Source: Pseudomonas sp. SST3 (GTDB taxonomy: Bacteria > Pseudomonadota > Gammaproteobacteria > Pseudomonadales > Pseudomonadaceae). From it: DNA of 64,000 bases. A program made the position numbers and the translations under genes. The stretch is taken from contig NZ_QORI02000009.1 in assembly GCF_003325755.1 (NCBI RefSeq), positions 62,001 to 126,000 on the forward strand, given 5' to 3'. Shown here piece by piece: positions 8,369-17,380 of the stretch. Within the stretch, counting starts at the first letter, position 1; every line of letters begins with the position of its first letter. The notes below the pieces were generated by a model. The model saw only the letters and a program-made list of their open reading frames with translations. It ran no database searches and was not told the origin of the DNA.

Positions 8369-9085
8369 ATGAGCAAGAAACTCGTAATGGCATGGGTACT
8401 CGGCCTCGCCGGATGCGCCAGTCAACCACAGATCGTCGAGCGGGAAGTCGGACAGTTCGACCTTAAACTCGGCACGGCTCCTACCCGCAGCATGGCCCAG
8501 GGCCTGGTCAGCCCGACCGCCGGAAGCACCTTTCGCGGAGGCCTGGACCTGGCCCACACCAGCGGCATGTACGTGGGTCAATGGGCGCCGAGCATGGGCC
8601 TTCTGCAAGGCACACTGGAGCTGAATACCTATGTCGGCTACGCCCAGCAGCGCTTTGCCGACACGCCGGGTTTCGAACTGGGCGTGATCCGCTACAGCTT
8701 CCCTGAAATGGAAAACTGGGACCGGCATCAGTACTACGCTGGCATCAACCTGGCCGGTAGCCGTCTGGGTGGCGCGTTGAGCAGTTCGCCGGGGCGTACC
8801 GACAGCACGCTGCTGCTGGAGCTCGGGTCATTTCGGCCGTTCGACCTCGACGTGCGCCTGAAATACGCCAGCCACTCGATGGACAGCCCGATGTACCACG
8901 TCGGCGGCAGCGTGCGGGTGTTTGACGATTGGTCGCTGAACCTGTCCCGTCCGCTGCTCGGCATTCACCTGGACCTGTCCTATACCGACTCCAACCTGAG
9001 CGGGCCGGAGTGCGGCGTCTACAACGGGCAGAACGCCCATTGCGAAGGTTTCTTCATGCTCAAGGCCGAGCGCGCACTGTTCTGA
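8369..9085 (+). CDS. TorF-family putative porin / Gcw_chp-like outer-membrane protein
   Basis: A 238-residue protein resembling the Gcw_chp/TorF family of predicted outer-membrane beta-barrels. It has alternating amphipathic strands with repeated aromatic ends (TYVGYAQQRF, ELGVIRYSF, HQYYAGINL, LDVRLKYAS, LHLDLSYTDS-like) and a last strand ending in phenylalanine. Unusually, the N-terminus is short and ends in LAGC at Cys16, which looks like a lipobox, so it may be a lipoprotein. An upstream in-frame ATG at 8357 would add four residues. It stands alone, ending four bases before the convergent MFS gene. Function unknown. Confidence 0.7.
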   Translation: MSKKLVMAWVLGLAGCASQPQIVEREVGQFDLKLGTAPTRSMAQGLVSPTAGSTFRGGLDLAHTSGMYVGQWAPSMGLLQGTLELNTYVGYAQQRFADTPGFELGVIRYSFPEMENWDRHQYYAGINLAGSRLGGALSSSPGRTDSTLLLELGSFRPFDLDVRLKYASHSMDSPMYHVGGSVRVFDDWSLNLSRPLLGIHLDLSYTDSNLSGPECGVYNGQNAHCEGFFMLKAERALF

Positions 9086-9089
9086 GTGG

Positions 9090-10241
9090 CTAGCGAAAGC
9101 GCATCCGTGCATGCAACACGGCCAGCATAAAGGCCGCTGTCGCAAAGCCGTAGAGCAGGGACAGATTCGAATCCTGATACAGCCAGGACCCTAGCACCGG
9201 ACCGGTGGCCATCCCCATGAAACGGAAGAAGTTGTAACTGCCCACGGCGGTGGCGCGGTTGTGCGGATACAGATCCATCAGCAGGCTGGTCTGCACCGGC
9301 AGTGACAATCCGAGGAACAAGCCAAACGCGGCCGCCGCCATCACCAGCCAGGCAAGCGACAGCTGAGCAACGCCGAGAAACAGCAGCACACTGAGGACAT
9401 TGCAGCTGGCGGTCAGTAGCAGCATCGGCCGTGGCTGCCAGCGCGCCAACAACCGACCACCGGCGAAGCTGCCGGCCACCACCGCGATCGACAACGGCAG
9501 GAAAACCAACCCCTTTTCGCTGGCGCTGAGGCCGTAGCTGGTGTCGAGCACCCGTGGCATGAACACCAGATAGTTATAGAAGGCGTAGTACTGCACGAAG
9601 CTCAGCAGCATGATCGCCAGGCCCTGGCGGTTGCGCAGCACGTCCAGGTACTCGGAAGGATGAAAGGCCTTGGGCGTGACGTCGGTCGGACGCGTTTCCT
9701 GCAGCCAGAGCCCATTGGCCAACAGGACGAGCGCACCAACCGCCGCCAGCAACAGAAACACATAGTGGAAATCCACATGCTCGCCGATGAAGCCGCCGAC
9801 AACCGGACCGAGCACCGGGCCCAGCGCCACCATCATCTGGAATGAGCCCATCGCCCGGCCGCGCTCCGCACCCTCGAAACGATCACCGATGACCGTGACC
9901 GCCACCACCGCACCGGCAGCGATTCCCACCGCCTGCAGTGCGCGGAACACCAGCAGCCATTCGATACTCTGCGCCAGAAAGCAGCCCAGCGAGGCGCCGA
10001 CGTAGATCGCCAACCCCAGCAGCAGGGTGGGCTTGCGACCGTTGCGATCCACCAGCGGCCCGTAGACGATCTGCATGAACGCCAGCACAAACGTGAAGAT
10101 CGAGATACTGAGGTTGATCAGCAGCGGCGTGGTCGCCAGCGCCGACCCCAGCTCTGGCAGGATCGGCGCGTAGACCGTTTGGGTGAAGGGTCCGAGGAAC
10201 GCGGCGAAGGCCACCATGAAGGTCAGCAGACGTGGGCTCAT
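9090..10241 (-). CDS. MFS transporter, DHA1/Bcr-CflA-like drug efflux type
   Basis: A 383-residue major facilitator with twelve predicted helices. The loop 2-3 motif GPLVDRNGRKPTLL and the antiporter-type motif C (LGPVLGPVVGGFIGE, about residues 140-155) place it among proton-coupled drug antiporters of the Bcr/CflA type. GGAGA lies five bases before the ATG. It is followed by the convergent TorF-like gene and preceded, 42 bp away on the same strand, by an oxaloacetate decarboxylase-like gene, so the two could be co-transcribed. The substrate is unknown. Confidence 0.85.
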   Translation of the reverse strand: MSPRLLTFMVAFAAFLGPFTQTVYAPILPELGSALATTPLLINLSISIFTFVLAFMQIVYGPLVDRNGRKPTLLLGLAIYVGASLGCFLAQSIEWLLVFRALQAVGIAAGAVVAVTVIGDRFEGAERGRAMGSFQMMVALGPVLGPVVGGFIGEHVDFHYVFLLLAAVGALVLLANGLWLQETRPTDVTPKAFHPSEYLDVLRNRQGLAIMLLSFVQYYAFYNYLVFMPRVLDTSYGLSASEKGLVFLPLSIAVVAGSFAGGRLLARWQPRPMLLLTASCNVLSVLLFLGVAQLSLAWLVMAAAAFGLFLGLSLPVQTSLLMDLYPHNRATAVGSYNFFRFMGMATGPVLGSWLYQDSNLSLLYGFATAAFMLAVLHARMRFR

Positions 10242-10283
10242 CGGGTCTCCAAAGGCGGCTGGCGGCGGCGCTGCAGGTGGCGG

Positions 10284-11147
10284 TTATTCCTTGACCTGCA
10301 TGTATTCCTCTGCCCAGACCATGTACTCGTCAGCGGTTGAGTACTTGACCGACAGCTGCGACGCGTTGAGATCGGACGCATCGATCTGGCGCTGCTCGCG
10401 CAGACAGTCGTAAGTCGCCTTGATCGCCGCGAAGTAGGCGGCGTGACCGTTGACCACGATCCGCACGCCGAGCGCAGCCAATCGTTCGTTGTCACGCAGA
10501 CGTGGATTACCGTAGGTGACCAGCATCAAGGGCACGCTGAGCTTTTCGGCGACCTGCTCGAGTTGCTCGAAATCTTCGAGACCGACCAGGCAGATCGCAT
10601 CGGCACCCGCGGCCTCGTAGGCCTGCACCCGGGCGATCACTTCTTCCAGGCCGATCACGCCAGCGTTAGTGCGGGCGATGATGCAGAGCTCCGGATCGAT
10701 ACGTGCTTCGAGCGCCGCACGGATCTTGCCGACCGCCTCGAACATGCCGATCAGGTCGGTGGACTTGCGGCCGAATTTGGCCGGCAGCGAGGTGTCTTCG
10801 ATGGTCAACGCGGCGATTCCGGCGCGTTCCAGCTCGACCACAGTGCGCATGACATTCAGCGCGTTGCCGTAGCCATGATCGGCGTCAGCGATGATCGGCA
10901 GGCGCGACACGCGCCCGATGCGTGTTGCCTGCTCGACGAACTCGCTGAGGGTGATCAGTGCGAAGTCTGGCGCCGCCAGTACCTGCAGCGACGCCACCGA
11001 GCCGCCGAGGATGCCGACTTCGAATTCGAGGTCGGCGGCAATACGGGCCGACATCGGATCAAATACCGAGGCGGTGTGATAACAGCGGTCCGAGGCCAGC
11101 AGCCGGCGGAAGTCGTTACGCAGGGTGTGGTGAGAAATTCGTTGCAT
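10284..11147 (-). CDS. Isocitrate lyase/PEP mutase-family oxaloacetate decarboxylase
   Basis: A 287-residue cytoplasmic enzyme of the PEP mutase/isocitrate lyase superfamily, collinear along its whole length with the group typified by P. aeruginosa PA4872, a metal-dependent oxaloacetate decarboxylase. The metal-binding loop [12 protein letters not shown] and the downstream [14 protein letters not shown] gating region are present. A methylisocitrate lyase-type cysteine is absent from that loop. The start at 11147 gives the expected length; an upstream ATG at 11174 lacks conserved sequence. Alternative reactions within the superfamily cannot be excluded. Confidence 0.85.
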   Translation of the reverse strand: MQRISHHTLRNDFRRLLASDRCYHTASVFDPMSARIAADLEFEVGILGGSVASLQVLAAPDFALITLSEFVEQATRIGRVSRLPIIADADHGYGNALNVMRTVVELERAGIAALTIEDTSLPAKFGRKSTDLIGMFEAVGKIRAALEARIDPELCIIARTNAGVIGLEEVIARVQAYEAAGADAICLVGLEDFEQLEQVAEKLSVPLMLVTYGNPRLRDNERLAALGVRIVVNGHAAYFAAIKATYDCLREQRQIDASDLNASQLSVKYSTADEYMVWAEEYMQVKE

Positions 11148-11224
11148 GTGTTTTTCCTGATAAAGCGCACGCAAGGGTCGAGTCGCCCTTGTTCGGTCAC
11201 GTGTTGGAAGCTGCGCGGAGGGCC

Positions 11225-12118
11225 CTACGACACATCCGCGGGTGTATCAAGTCGAGGGCGCGGCTGGCGCCCCTGAACGTAGGCCATGCTGAGCCCGCTG
11301 GCGATGATGATCGCCATGCCCACGATCGCACCGAGATCCGGCACATGTCCGAAGGCGAAGAAGCCCACGACCCCGGCGAAGATGATCTGTGCATAGGTGA
11401 ACGGTGCCAGCGTCGCGGCACTGGCAAAGCGGAACGCGTTGGTTAGTAGCAGATGCCCGCTCATCGCCATCGCCCCAAGCGCCGCCATCATCAGCGCGTG
11501 ATGCAGGGTCGGCGTCTGCCAATTGAAAATCACCAGCACACTCATCACCACGCTGCCGACCAGGCTGGTGAGGAAATTGCTGGTCACGGGATGGTCGGTG
11601 CTGCTGAGCCGGCGGGTGATCAGCTGATAAAGCGTGAAGCTGACTGCCGCGCCGAAGGGCAACAGGATCGCCGGGGTGAACAGCGCACCGCCCGGTCGCA
11701 CGATGATCATCACGCCGAGCAGACCACAGCCCACCGCCAGCCACTGGCTGCGGCTGACCCGCTCGCCCAGCAATGCCGATGCGATGGTCACCAGCAACGG
11801 CGTCAGGAAGATTACCGCCGTGGCCTCGGCCAGCGGGATGTAACTCAACCCACTGATGAACAGCATGCTGACGCCGACCAGGCTGATGCCACGACACAGC
11901 TGCAGCTTGGGCCGCAGCGTATGAAAGACGCGGCGCCCCATGCGCGGCGTGAACAGCGCCAACATCAGGAACGTCTGCGCCATGTACCGCGCCCAGATCA
12001 CCAGGAACACCGGGTAGAGCTGCGTCAGGTACTTGGACAGCCCATCGTGCGTGGCAAGCGTCAGGCACGAAACGAGAATGAGCAGGACGCCAAGCAGTGG
12101 ATGGTGTGAATTATTCAA
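11225..12118 (-). CDS. EamA/DMT-superfamily transporter
   Basis: A 297-residue inner-membrane protein with ten predicted helices arranged as two EamA repeats (about 10-140 and 155-285). The loop [12 protein letters not shown] and the repeat-end [10 protein letters not shown] are typical. Such proteins export amino acids or other metabolites; the substrate is unknown. The only upstream start in frame is the TTG at 12118, with GAG about eight bases before it. The gene lies 77 bp downstream of the decarboxylase start and need not be co-transcribed with it in this orientation. Confidence 0.82.
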   Translation of the reverse strand: MNNSHHPLLGVLLILVSCLTLATHDGLSKYLTQLYPVFLVIWARYMAQTFLMLALFTPRMGRRVFHTLRPKLQLCRGISLVGVSMLFISGLSYIPLAEATAVIFLTPLLVTIASALLGERVSRSQWLAVGCGLLGVMIIVRPGGALFTPAILLPFGAAVSFTLYQLITRRLSSTDHPVTSNFLTSLVGSVVMSVLVIFNWQTPTLHHALMMAALGAMAMSGHLLLTNAFRFASAATLAPFTYAQIIFAGVVGFFAFGHVPDLGAIVGMAIIIASGLSMAYVQGRQPRPRLDTPADVS

Positions 12119-12437
12119 TGACGGACTCAGAAGGATAAGTAGCTAACTAAGAATTATGCCCGCAAAAGGCGCTGACGTCAGTCACCGCGAGCCTTACGCC
12201 GACCAGCCGCAGGTGGATGAAGCACGACGCAGCGCCATGGATCCGCCCCGGATGCTCGCCACTGGCCCCGAGGCGGAATCTCCGCTGGCATTCTTACCGT
12301 CCTGCGAGCGCCCGCCACGCTCGTGAGGCATGCGGCATCAGGCCTTCCGTCGGCTGGCTTACGCCTATTCTTCCGATCGCGTATGATCGCCGGCCCGTTG
12401 CGGTCGCAGAGCCGGCCGAGTCCGTTCGAGTGTTCAG
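12119..12437. other. 319-bp divergent intergenic region
   Basis: Between the leftward EamA gene and the rightward acetyltransferase. The end near the EamA gene is AT-rich (12120-12160) and is the likely promoter area. A GC-rich open frame at 12217-12450 has no ribosome-binding site and an Arg/Pro/Ala-rich composition, so I do not call it. Confidence 0.5.
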
Positions 12438-12938
12438 ATGTTCCAGTTGAGAGCGATGCAGGCGCGCGATATTCCTGCCGTGATGTCGATTCAGGAAGAA
12501 TCCTATGCCGCTGCAGTTCTTGAAGACGAAGCGGTGATCCGCACCCGCCTCGCCGCCTGCCCTCAGCTGGCCTGGGTAGCGGAAGACGCCCTCGGTGTCT
12601 GCGCCTATCTCTTCGCCTACCATTCGCGGGTCGGCAAGGTGACCCCGCTGGACGGCGAATTCCAGCATCACACCGAAGCCGATTGTCTGTACCTGCACGA
12701 CCTTGCTGTCGCCCGTCGTGCCAGCGGCCGCGGTATCGGCCCGGCCCTGGTGCAGAAAAACCTGGAGCAGGCCCGTACCCAGAAGTTGCGCTACTCGGCG
12801 CTGGTCTCGGTACAGGATTCGGAAGCTTTCTGGTCCCGCCTCGGTTATGCCGCGCATGACGAACTGGATCAGCCGCAGGCCAACAATCTGGCCAGCTATC
12901 AGATCCCTGCCGTCTACATGGTGCGCGCGCTGCATTGA
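12438..12938 (+). CDS. GNAT-family N-acetyltransferase
   Basis: A 166-residue acetyltransferase. It begins FQLRAMQARDIPAVMSIQEESY, a RimI-like opening, and has the acetyl-CoA loop VARRASGRGIGPALV near residue 100, then SVQDSEAFWSRLGY, where the FW..LGY element closes the fold. The substrate is unknown. The ATG at 12438 lacks a clear ribosome-binding site, while the ATG at 12456 has GAGAG just upstream and is a real alternative. A hairpin follows the gene. Confidence 0.82.
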   Translation: MFQLRAMQARDIPAVMSIQEESYAAAVLEDEAVIRTRLAACPQLAWVAEDALGVCAYLFAYHSRVGKVTPLDGEFQHHTEADCLYLHDLAVARRASGRGIGPALVQKNLEQARTQKLRYSALVSVQDSEAFWSRLGYAAHDELDQPQANNLASYQIPAVYMVRALH

Positions 12939-12994
12939 GCGAAGCGGCACAGCGGAACGCCTGCAAAGCCGAACTGAGATGGTAATACTCTTCA

Positions 12995-13044
12995 CTTAGC
13001 AGAAACGCGCCCTAACCAAGGGTTGCGCGCTGTTTCTGCCTAAG
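12995..13044. terminator. Long interrupted hairpin after the acetyltransferase
   Basis: CTTAGCAGAAAC-GCGC... pairs with ...GCGC-TGTTTCTGCCTAAG across a short loop containing CCTAACCAAGGG. The stem is long but has small bulges, and there is no T-run. It probably ends the acetyltransferase transcript, possibly serving both strands. Confidence 0.55.
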
Positions 13045-13060
13045 CAAACCTGCTGCCCGT

Positions 13061-13126
13061 TGGAGCAGTCCTTGCTCGCGAACCCAGGCCACGCAAACGC
13101 TTCGCGAGCAAGCTCGCTCCTACAGG
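13061..13126. repeat. Inverted pair of Pseudomonas-type REP elements
   Basis: Unit 2 (13101-13126) reads TTCGCGAGCAAGCTCGCTCC plus TACAGG, the familiar Pseudomonas REP core. Unit 1 (13061-13082) is a less perfect inverted copy ending TTGCTCGCGAA. An 11-bp match (TTGCTCGCGAA/TTCGCGAGCAA) flanks an 18-bp spacer, so the pair can form a BIME-like cruciform between the acetyltransferase and amn. Confidence 0.85.
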
Positions 13127-13142
13127 CAGGGCCGTTACGCCC

Positions 13143-14615
13143 TTACCTGAACGGCGGCTCGTCGAAGCTGCGCAGCTTGCGTGAATGCAGCGAGTTGAGC
13201 TGATTGCGCAACAGGTCGAGCGCGGCGATACCGATCTTCAGATGCTGGGTCACGGCGCGCTCATAGAAGGCATTGGCCGAGCCCGGCAACTTGATCTCGC
13301 TGTGCAGCGGCTTGTCGGAAACGCAAAGCAAGGTGCCGTAGGGCACCCGTAAGCGATAGCCCTGGGCGGCAATGGTGCCGCTTTCCATGTCCACCGCAAC
13401 TGCACGGGACAGGTTGATCAGCGGCCGTTCCTGCGCCCAGCGCAACTCCCAGTTGCGATCGTCGTAGGTCAATACGGTACCGGTGCGCAGCCGCTTTTTC
13501 AGCGCTTCGCCCTTATCGCCGGTGACCTGCGCGGCGGCTTCCTGCAGCGCCTGCTGCACTTCGGCCAGCGCGGGCAGCGGGATGTGCGGCGGCAACACCC
13601 GGTCGAGAATCCCGTCACGGCGCATGTAGGCGTGGGCCAGCACGTAGTCACCGATCGATTGCGACTGCCGCAGGCCGCCGCAGTGGCCGATCATCAGCCA
13701 GCAGTGCGGACGCAGCACGGCCAGGTGATCGGTGATGTTCTTGGCGTTCGAGGGGCCAACGCCGATGTTGACCAGGGTAACGCCATCGCCATCAGCCGCC
13801 TGAAGGTGATAGGCCGGCATCTGGTAGCGGTGCCAGAGCACACCACCGATGATCGACTGGGCTTCGCCCTCCTCCATACCGCGCTCGATGATGATGTTGC
13901 CCGGCAGCACCATGCGCACGAAGCGGGTGTCGTCGCGCAGCATGTCCAAGCCATGGCGGATGAACTGGTCGACGTACCGGTGATAGTTGGTCAGCAGAAT
14001 CCACGGCTGCACATGCCGCCAGTCACTGCCGGTGTAATGCACCAGCCGGCGCAGCGAAAAGTCCACCCGCGCCCCGTCGAACAAGGCCAGCGGATAGGGG
14101 TCGGCATGCTCCCAGTCATAGAGGCCGTCGGCGATGTCGTCGGTGGCGGCGGACAGATCGGTGCTGGGGAACACCCGTGCCAGTTCAGCCGCGGTTACGC
14201 CTGTACCGGCCAGCTCGTCGCCCTGCTCGATCACATAGGGATAGGGGATGTTGCGCTCGCTGATGCCCACCTCGACCTTCACGCCGAAGTCATGCATCAG
14301 CGGCCGCAGCTGATCGAGCAGATAGCTGCGGAACGCCGCTGGATGGGTCACGGTGACGCTGTAGACGCCCGGCGCCTGTATCTTGGCGTAGGCACGGGTA
14401 GATGCTGGCACCTCACCATGACACTCGTAGGTCAGGCGCAATTCGGGGTAACGGAACATCGCCCGCTCGGCCGCATCCGGCTCCTGACGCGACGCCACGT
14501 AGCGCTTCAGCGCCTGGTGCAATGACGAAGTTGCATACTGATGCAACTCGGCAAGGTGATCCACGGCCGCCTCAGCGCTGGTGGCAATACGGAAGGTTTC
14601 GCCTGCTGGCTTCAT
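13143..14615 (-). CDS. amn: AMP nucleosidase
   Basis: Hydrolyses AMP to adenine and ribose 5-phosphate in purine salvage. The 490-residue protein has the Amn N-terminal domain (to about residue 190) followed by a nucleoside phosphorylase-fold catalytic domain with GVGPSNAKNITDHLAVLRP, GHCGGLR and AVDMESGTIAAQGYR, the last carrying the conserved purine/ribose-site Met-Glu. I choose the ATG at 14615, which has AAGGA six bases upstream; in-frame ATGs at 14636 and 14645 would add up to ten residues. The neighbours are unrelated, so it is probably a single-gene unit. Confidence 0.92.
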   Translation of the reverse strand: MKPAGETFRIATSAEAAVDHLAELHQYATSSLHQALKRYVASRQEPDAAERAMFRYPELRLTYECHGEVPASTRAYAKIQAPGVYSVTVTHPAAFRSYLLDQLRPLMHDFGVKVEVGISERNIPYPYVIEQGDELAGTGVTAAELARVFPSTDLSAATDDIADGLYDWEHADPYPLALFDGARVDFSLRRLVHYTGSDWRHVQPWILLTNYHRYVDQFIRHGLDMLRDDTRFVRMVLPGNIIIERGMEEGEAQSIIGGVLWHRYQMPAYHLQAADGDGVTLVNIGVGPSNAKNITDHLAVLRPHCWLMIGHCGGLRQSQSIGDYVLAHAYMRRDGILDRVLPPHIPLPALAEVQQALQEAAAQVTGDKGEALKKRLRTGTVLTYDDRNWELRWAQERPLINLSRAVAVDMESGTIAAQGYRLRVPYGTLLCVSDKPLHSEIKLPGSANAFYERAVTQHLKIGIAALDLLRNQLNSLHSRKLRSFDEPPFR

Positions 14616-14689
14616 GATGGTTCCTTGTTCGGTCATTGAAAACATCTTGCCTGCTGTTCGATGACAGCGGTAGCACCGGAATCATGCAA

Positions 14690-16030
14690 TCATCGTTCAG
14701 TCACGGCGATCCGCAGCGCCAACGACTCCAGCCGGGCTTTCAACACCGCCAGGCTGGGCGCCGCAGTCAGGCTCAGACGCAGAGCGTTGGGCGCACCATG
14801 GCCGACGGCGAACACGTCGGCCATGGCCGCTTCGATCCCGATATCACGACACAGCAGCGGCAAATTCTGGCCTTCATCCAGCTCCAGCCACAGATGCGGC
14901 GAGGCATTTGAAGAGACGGACCCAAGCAGTTTCCGCGCCAGCCGCCAGCGCCGGGTCATTTGCTCACGTTGCCAGGCCAGCCGACGGGCCGCGGTGCCAT
15001 CCTCAAGCCAATCGCAGCCGATCTGCAGGCAGAGCGTCGACAAGGCCCAGCTGGTCGCTTGCCGTTCCGGATCGATACGCGATAGCCACCGATCTGGCCC
15101 GGCGATAAAACCCAGGCGCAACCCAGGCGCGACCGTCTTCGACAGGCTGCTGATCAGCAGGGTGCGTTCGGGCAAAGTCGCAGCCAGCGGCGGCTCATCT
15201 CCAAGCGCGCCGTAAATGTCATCCTCAATGATCAGCAAACCGTGCCTGCGAGCCACGGCAGCGATGGCCTCGCGGCGCTGAGCATTCATGCTGGCCGCGG
15301 TCGGGTTCTGCATGCAGGGCGTCAGCACGGCCACACGGGCCGACGTGGCGCGGGCCAGGCGGTCGAAGTCGTCTGGCAGAATACCTAGCTCGTCCATTGC
15401 TACCCCGTGCAGCGGCAGCCGCAACTGACGTCCCGCCGCCTTGATACCTGGGGACGTCAGGGCTTCGACCAGGACAGGCTCGCCTGGATCGCACAATCCG
15501 ATCAGCGCGGCGAGCACGCCCTGCTGCGCCCCGGCACAGAGCAGCACCTGCTGCGGCGGGATCTCAACCACTCGACCACGCAACCAGCCACTCACCGCGA
15601 GCTGGCCCCGCTGCAGACTACGCGCCGATGGATAACCTTGCAGACTCGTCAGCTTACCCGTGGCGCACAGTGCCGCCATGCTGCGCTGCATGTCTTCATC
15701 GTCTGGGTCGAGTATCGGCAAATTGGTCGAAAGGTCGACCAGCTCTGGGTGTGCATCGGGCATTTTCAGCCGGAACAGGCTGGCCTCCCGACTGCTGGCC
15801 AGTACATAAGTACCGCGCCCTACCTCGCCCCCCACCAGATGCCGACGCGCCGCTTCGCGGTAGGCCTGCATTGCCGTGCTGGGATTGAGGCCGAGCGCCC
15901 AGGCCAGTCTCCGCTGGGGAGGCAATCGATCACCCGGCTTCAACTCGCCACGCGCAATGGCCGATGCGATGGCATCGACCAGCGCGAGGTAGCGAGGTTG
16001 TTCATCAGGTTCGAGTTTGGGTAACCACAT
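14690..16030 (-). CDS. MocR-family (GntR/aminotransferase) transcriptional regulator
   Basis: A 446-residue PLP-dependent regulator. An N-terminal GntR winged helix (about 10-75, with GELKPGDRLPPQRRLAWALG) is joined to a fold-type I aminotransferase domain with the PLP lysine in ISSLSKTVAPGLRLGF and the ISPTTP-like stretch LTPCMQNPTAASMN. I start at 16030; the open frame continues 15 codons upstream but into the shared promoter. The divergent neighbour encodes a PLP-dependent threonine/serine dehydratase-like enzyme, and MocR proteins usually control the gene next door, often sensing PLP or its adducts. Target and effector are inferred. Confidence 0.87.
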   Translation of the reverse strand: MWLPKLEPDEQPRYLALVDAIASAIARGELKPGDRLPPQRRLAWALGLNPSTAMQAYREAARRHLVGGEVGRGTYVLASSREASLFRLKMPDAHPELVDLSTNLPILDPDDEDMQRSMAALCATGKLTSLQGYPSARSLQRGQLAVSGWLRGRVVEIPPQQVLLCAGAQQGVLAALIGLCDPGEPVLVEALTSPGIKAAGRQLRLPLHGVAMDELGILPDDFDRLARATSARVAVLTPCMQNPTAASMNAQRREAIAAVARRHGLLIIEDDIYGALGDEPPLAATLPERTLLISSLSKTVAPGLRLGFIAGPDRWLSRIDPERQATSWALSTLCLQIGCDWLEDGTAARRLAWQREQMTRRWRLARKLLGSVSSNASPHLWLELDEGQNLPLLCRDIGIEAAMADVFAVGHGAPNALRLSLTAAPSLAVLKARLESLALRIAVTER

Positions 16031-16040
16031 TGCTGGCCAT

Positions 16041-16066
16041 GCAATATAAATATTTACCCATACAAT
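16041..16066. promoter_or_regulatory. Shared divergent promoter, MocR regulator / threonine dehydratase
   Basis: The 80-bp gap between the two starts contains an AT-rich core with a TACAAT -10-like box at 16061-16066 for the rightward gene. GCAATATAAA and TACAATGC form a loose direct repeat of the kind MocR dimers bind. No clear -35 is present, which would suit an activated promoter. Confidence 0.4.
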
Positions 16067-16110
16067 GCGCGCCACCTAGGATCAACGTCAAACCCGCCAA
16101 GGAGTTTTCG

Positions 16111-17061
16111 ATGTTCGATCTCGATTCACTGCGCCAGGCAGCCGATCTGATTCACCGGAGCGTACCGTCGACCCCTCAATACGCTTGGCCGTTGCTGGCC
16201 GAGCGTATTGGTTGCGAAGTTTGGGTGAAGCACGAGAACCATACGCCAGCCGGCGCTTTCAAGGTGCGCGGCGGCGTGCTCTATGTGCACGAGCTGATCA
16301 AGCGCGAAGCGCATTTGCCGGGGCTCGTCACCGCGACTCGCGGCAATCACGGCATCAGCCTGGCGATGGCCGCCCGCAAGGCAGGCTTGCGCCTGAAGAT
16401 CCTGGTTCCCGAGGGCAACTCCACGGAAAAGAACGCCGCCATGCGCGCGTGCGGCGCCGAGGTAGTTGAGCACGGTCGCGATTTCGATACCGCTCGCCAG
16501 CGGGCCGCGGAACTGGCCGAGGCCAACGGCTGGCATTTCGTCCCATCCCTGCATCCGGACCTGATCAGAGGCGTCGCCACCTATGCGTTGGAGCTACTCG
16601 AAGCCGTGCCGAACCTGCGTCGGGTCTATGTGCCCATCGGGCTCGGTTCGGGAATCTGCGGAATGATCCGAACCCGCGATTTGCTGGGCCTGGACACGGA
16701 GATCATCGGCGTGGTGTCCAGCGCCGCCGATGCTTACGCCCAGAGCTTTGAGCACGGCCGCATCGTTTGTACTGAAACGGCCAATACCTTCGCCGACGGG
16801 ATGGCGTGCCGCATGCCGTCGGCGGAAGCGCTGGAGATCATCCGCCAAGGCGCCGCGCGTATCGTGCGCGTCGATGATGCCGATATCCGCCAGGCCATCA
16901 TCGCCTTCCACGAAGACACCCATAACCTCGCCGAAGGCGCCGGCGCCGCCGCCCTCGCCGCAGCCATGCAGGAACGCGAGCGCAACCGTGGCGAGCGGAT
17001 TGCAGTAGTACTCAGTGGTGCGAACATCGACCGCGAGGTGTTGGCGGGGATACTGGCCTAG
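16111..17061 (+). CDS. Threonine/serine dehydratase-like PLP enzyme
   Basis: A 316-residue fold-type II PLP enzyme. The PLP lysine lies in HTPAGAFKVRGG (about residue 51), TRGNHGISLAMA binds the cofactor phosphate side, and GLGSGICGMI is the glycine loop. There is no C-terminal ACT regulatory domain, so it is the short catabolic type that deaminates threonine or serine, or a related hydroxy-amino acid. AAGGAG lies seven bases before the ATG. It is divergent from a MocR regulator, suggesting amino-acid induced control. The exact substrate (threonine, serine, 3-hydroxyaspartate) is unresolved. Confidence 0.85.
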   Translation: MFDLDSLRQAADLIHRSVPSTPQYAWPLLAERIGCEVWVKHENHTPAGAFKVRGGVLYVHELIKREAHLPGLVTATRGNHGISLAMAARKAGLRLKILVPEGNSTEKNAAMRACGAEVVEHGRDFDTARQRAAELAEANGWHFVPSLHPDLIRGVATYALELLEAVPNLRRVYVPIGLGSGICGMIRTRDLLGLDTEIIGVVSSAADAYAQSFEHGRIVCTETANTFADGMACRMPSAEALEIIRQGAARIVRVDDADIRQAIIAFHEDTHNLAEGAGAAALAAAMQERERNRGERIAVVLSGANIDREVLAGILA

Positions 17062-17096
17062 CACACGAAGGTGCTTAAGCCCTGCTGCGCCTGGCT

Positions 17097-17116
17097 GGCA
17101 GGCAGGCAGGCAGGCA
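17097..17116. repeat. Tetranucleotide repeat GGCA x5
   Basis: Five perfect GGCA copies lie between the dehydratase stop and the yoeB stop, two bases beyond the latter. They are non-coding, so copy changes would not alter either protein. Confidence 0.9.
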
Positions 17117-17118
17117 GC

Positions 17119-17373
17119 TCAATAGTGATAGCGACACATCACGATTTGCAGCTCGCCGTCATCAATGGAATACACCAGCCGGTGCTCCCCACTAATCCGT
17201 CTTGACCAGAAACCACTCAGGTTGTGTTTGAGCGGCTCCGGTTTGCCGATTCCACTGAATGGGTTTCGTTGGGTATCGCGGATAAGAAGGTTTATCCGCT
17301 TGAGGCCCGCCTTGTCGTTCTGCTGGAACCACAGGTAGTCCTCCCAGGCTTCGGGCGTGAACAGGATGTTCAT
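17119..17373 (-). CDS. yoeB: YoeB-family toxin, ribosome-dependent mRNA endonuclease
   Basis: An 84-residue toxin of full family length. YoeB cuts mRNA at the ribosomal A site and is neutralised by YefM. The sequence follows the family throughout: FTPEAWEDYLWFQ at the N-terminus, then GKPEPLKHNLSGFWSRRI, HRLVY and the C-terminal CRYHY, which supply the usual catalytic Glu, Arg and His. It starts eight bases after the antitoxin stop, so it is expressed only from the yefM promoter. It looks intact. Confidence 0.93.
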   Translation of the reverse strand: MNILFTPEAWEDYLWFQQNDKAGLKRINLLIRDTQRNPFSGIGKPEPLKHNLSGFWSRRISGEHRLVYSIDDGELQIVMCRYHY

Positions 17374-17380
17374 GCCGCGC

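Noticed and set aside
10443..11276. Plus-strand open frame of 277 codons
   Set aside because: Antisense to the PEP mutase-family gene, which has complete family motifs.
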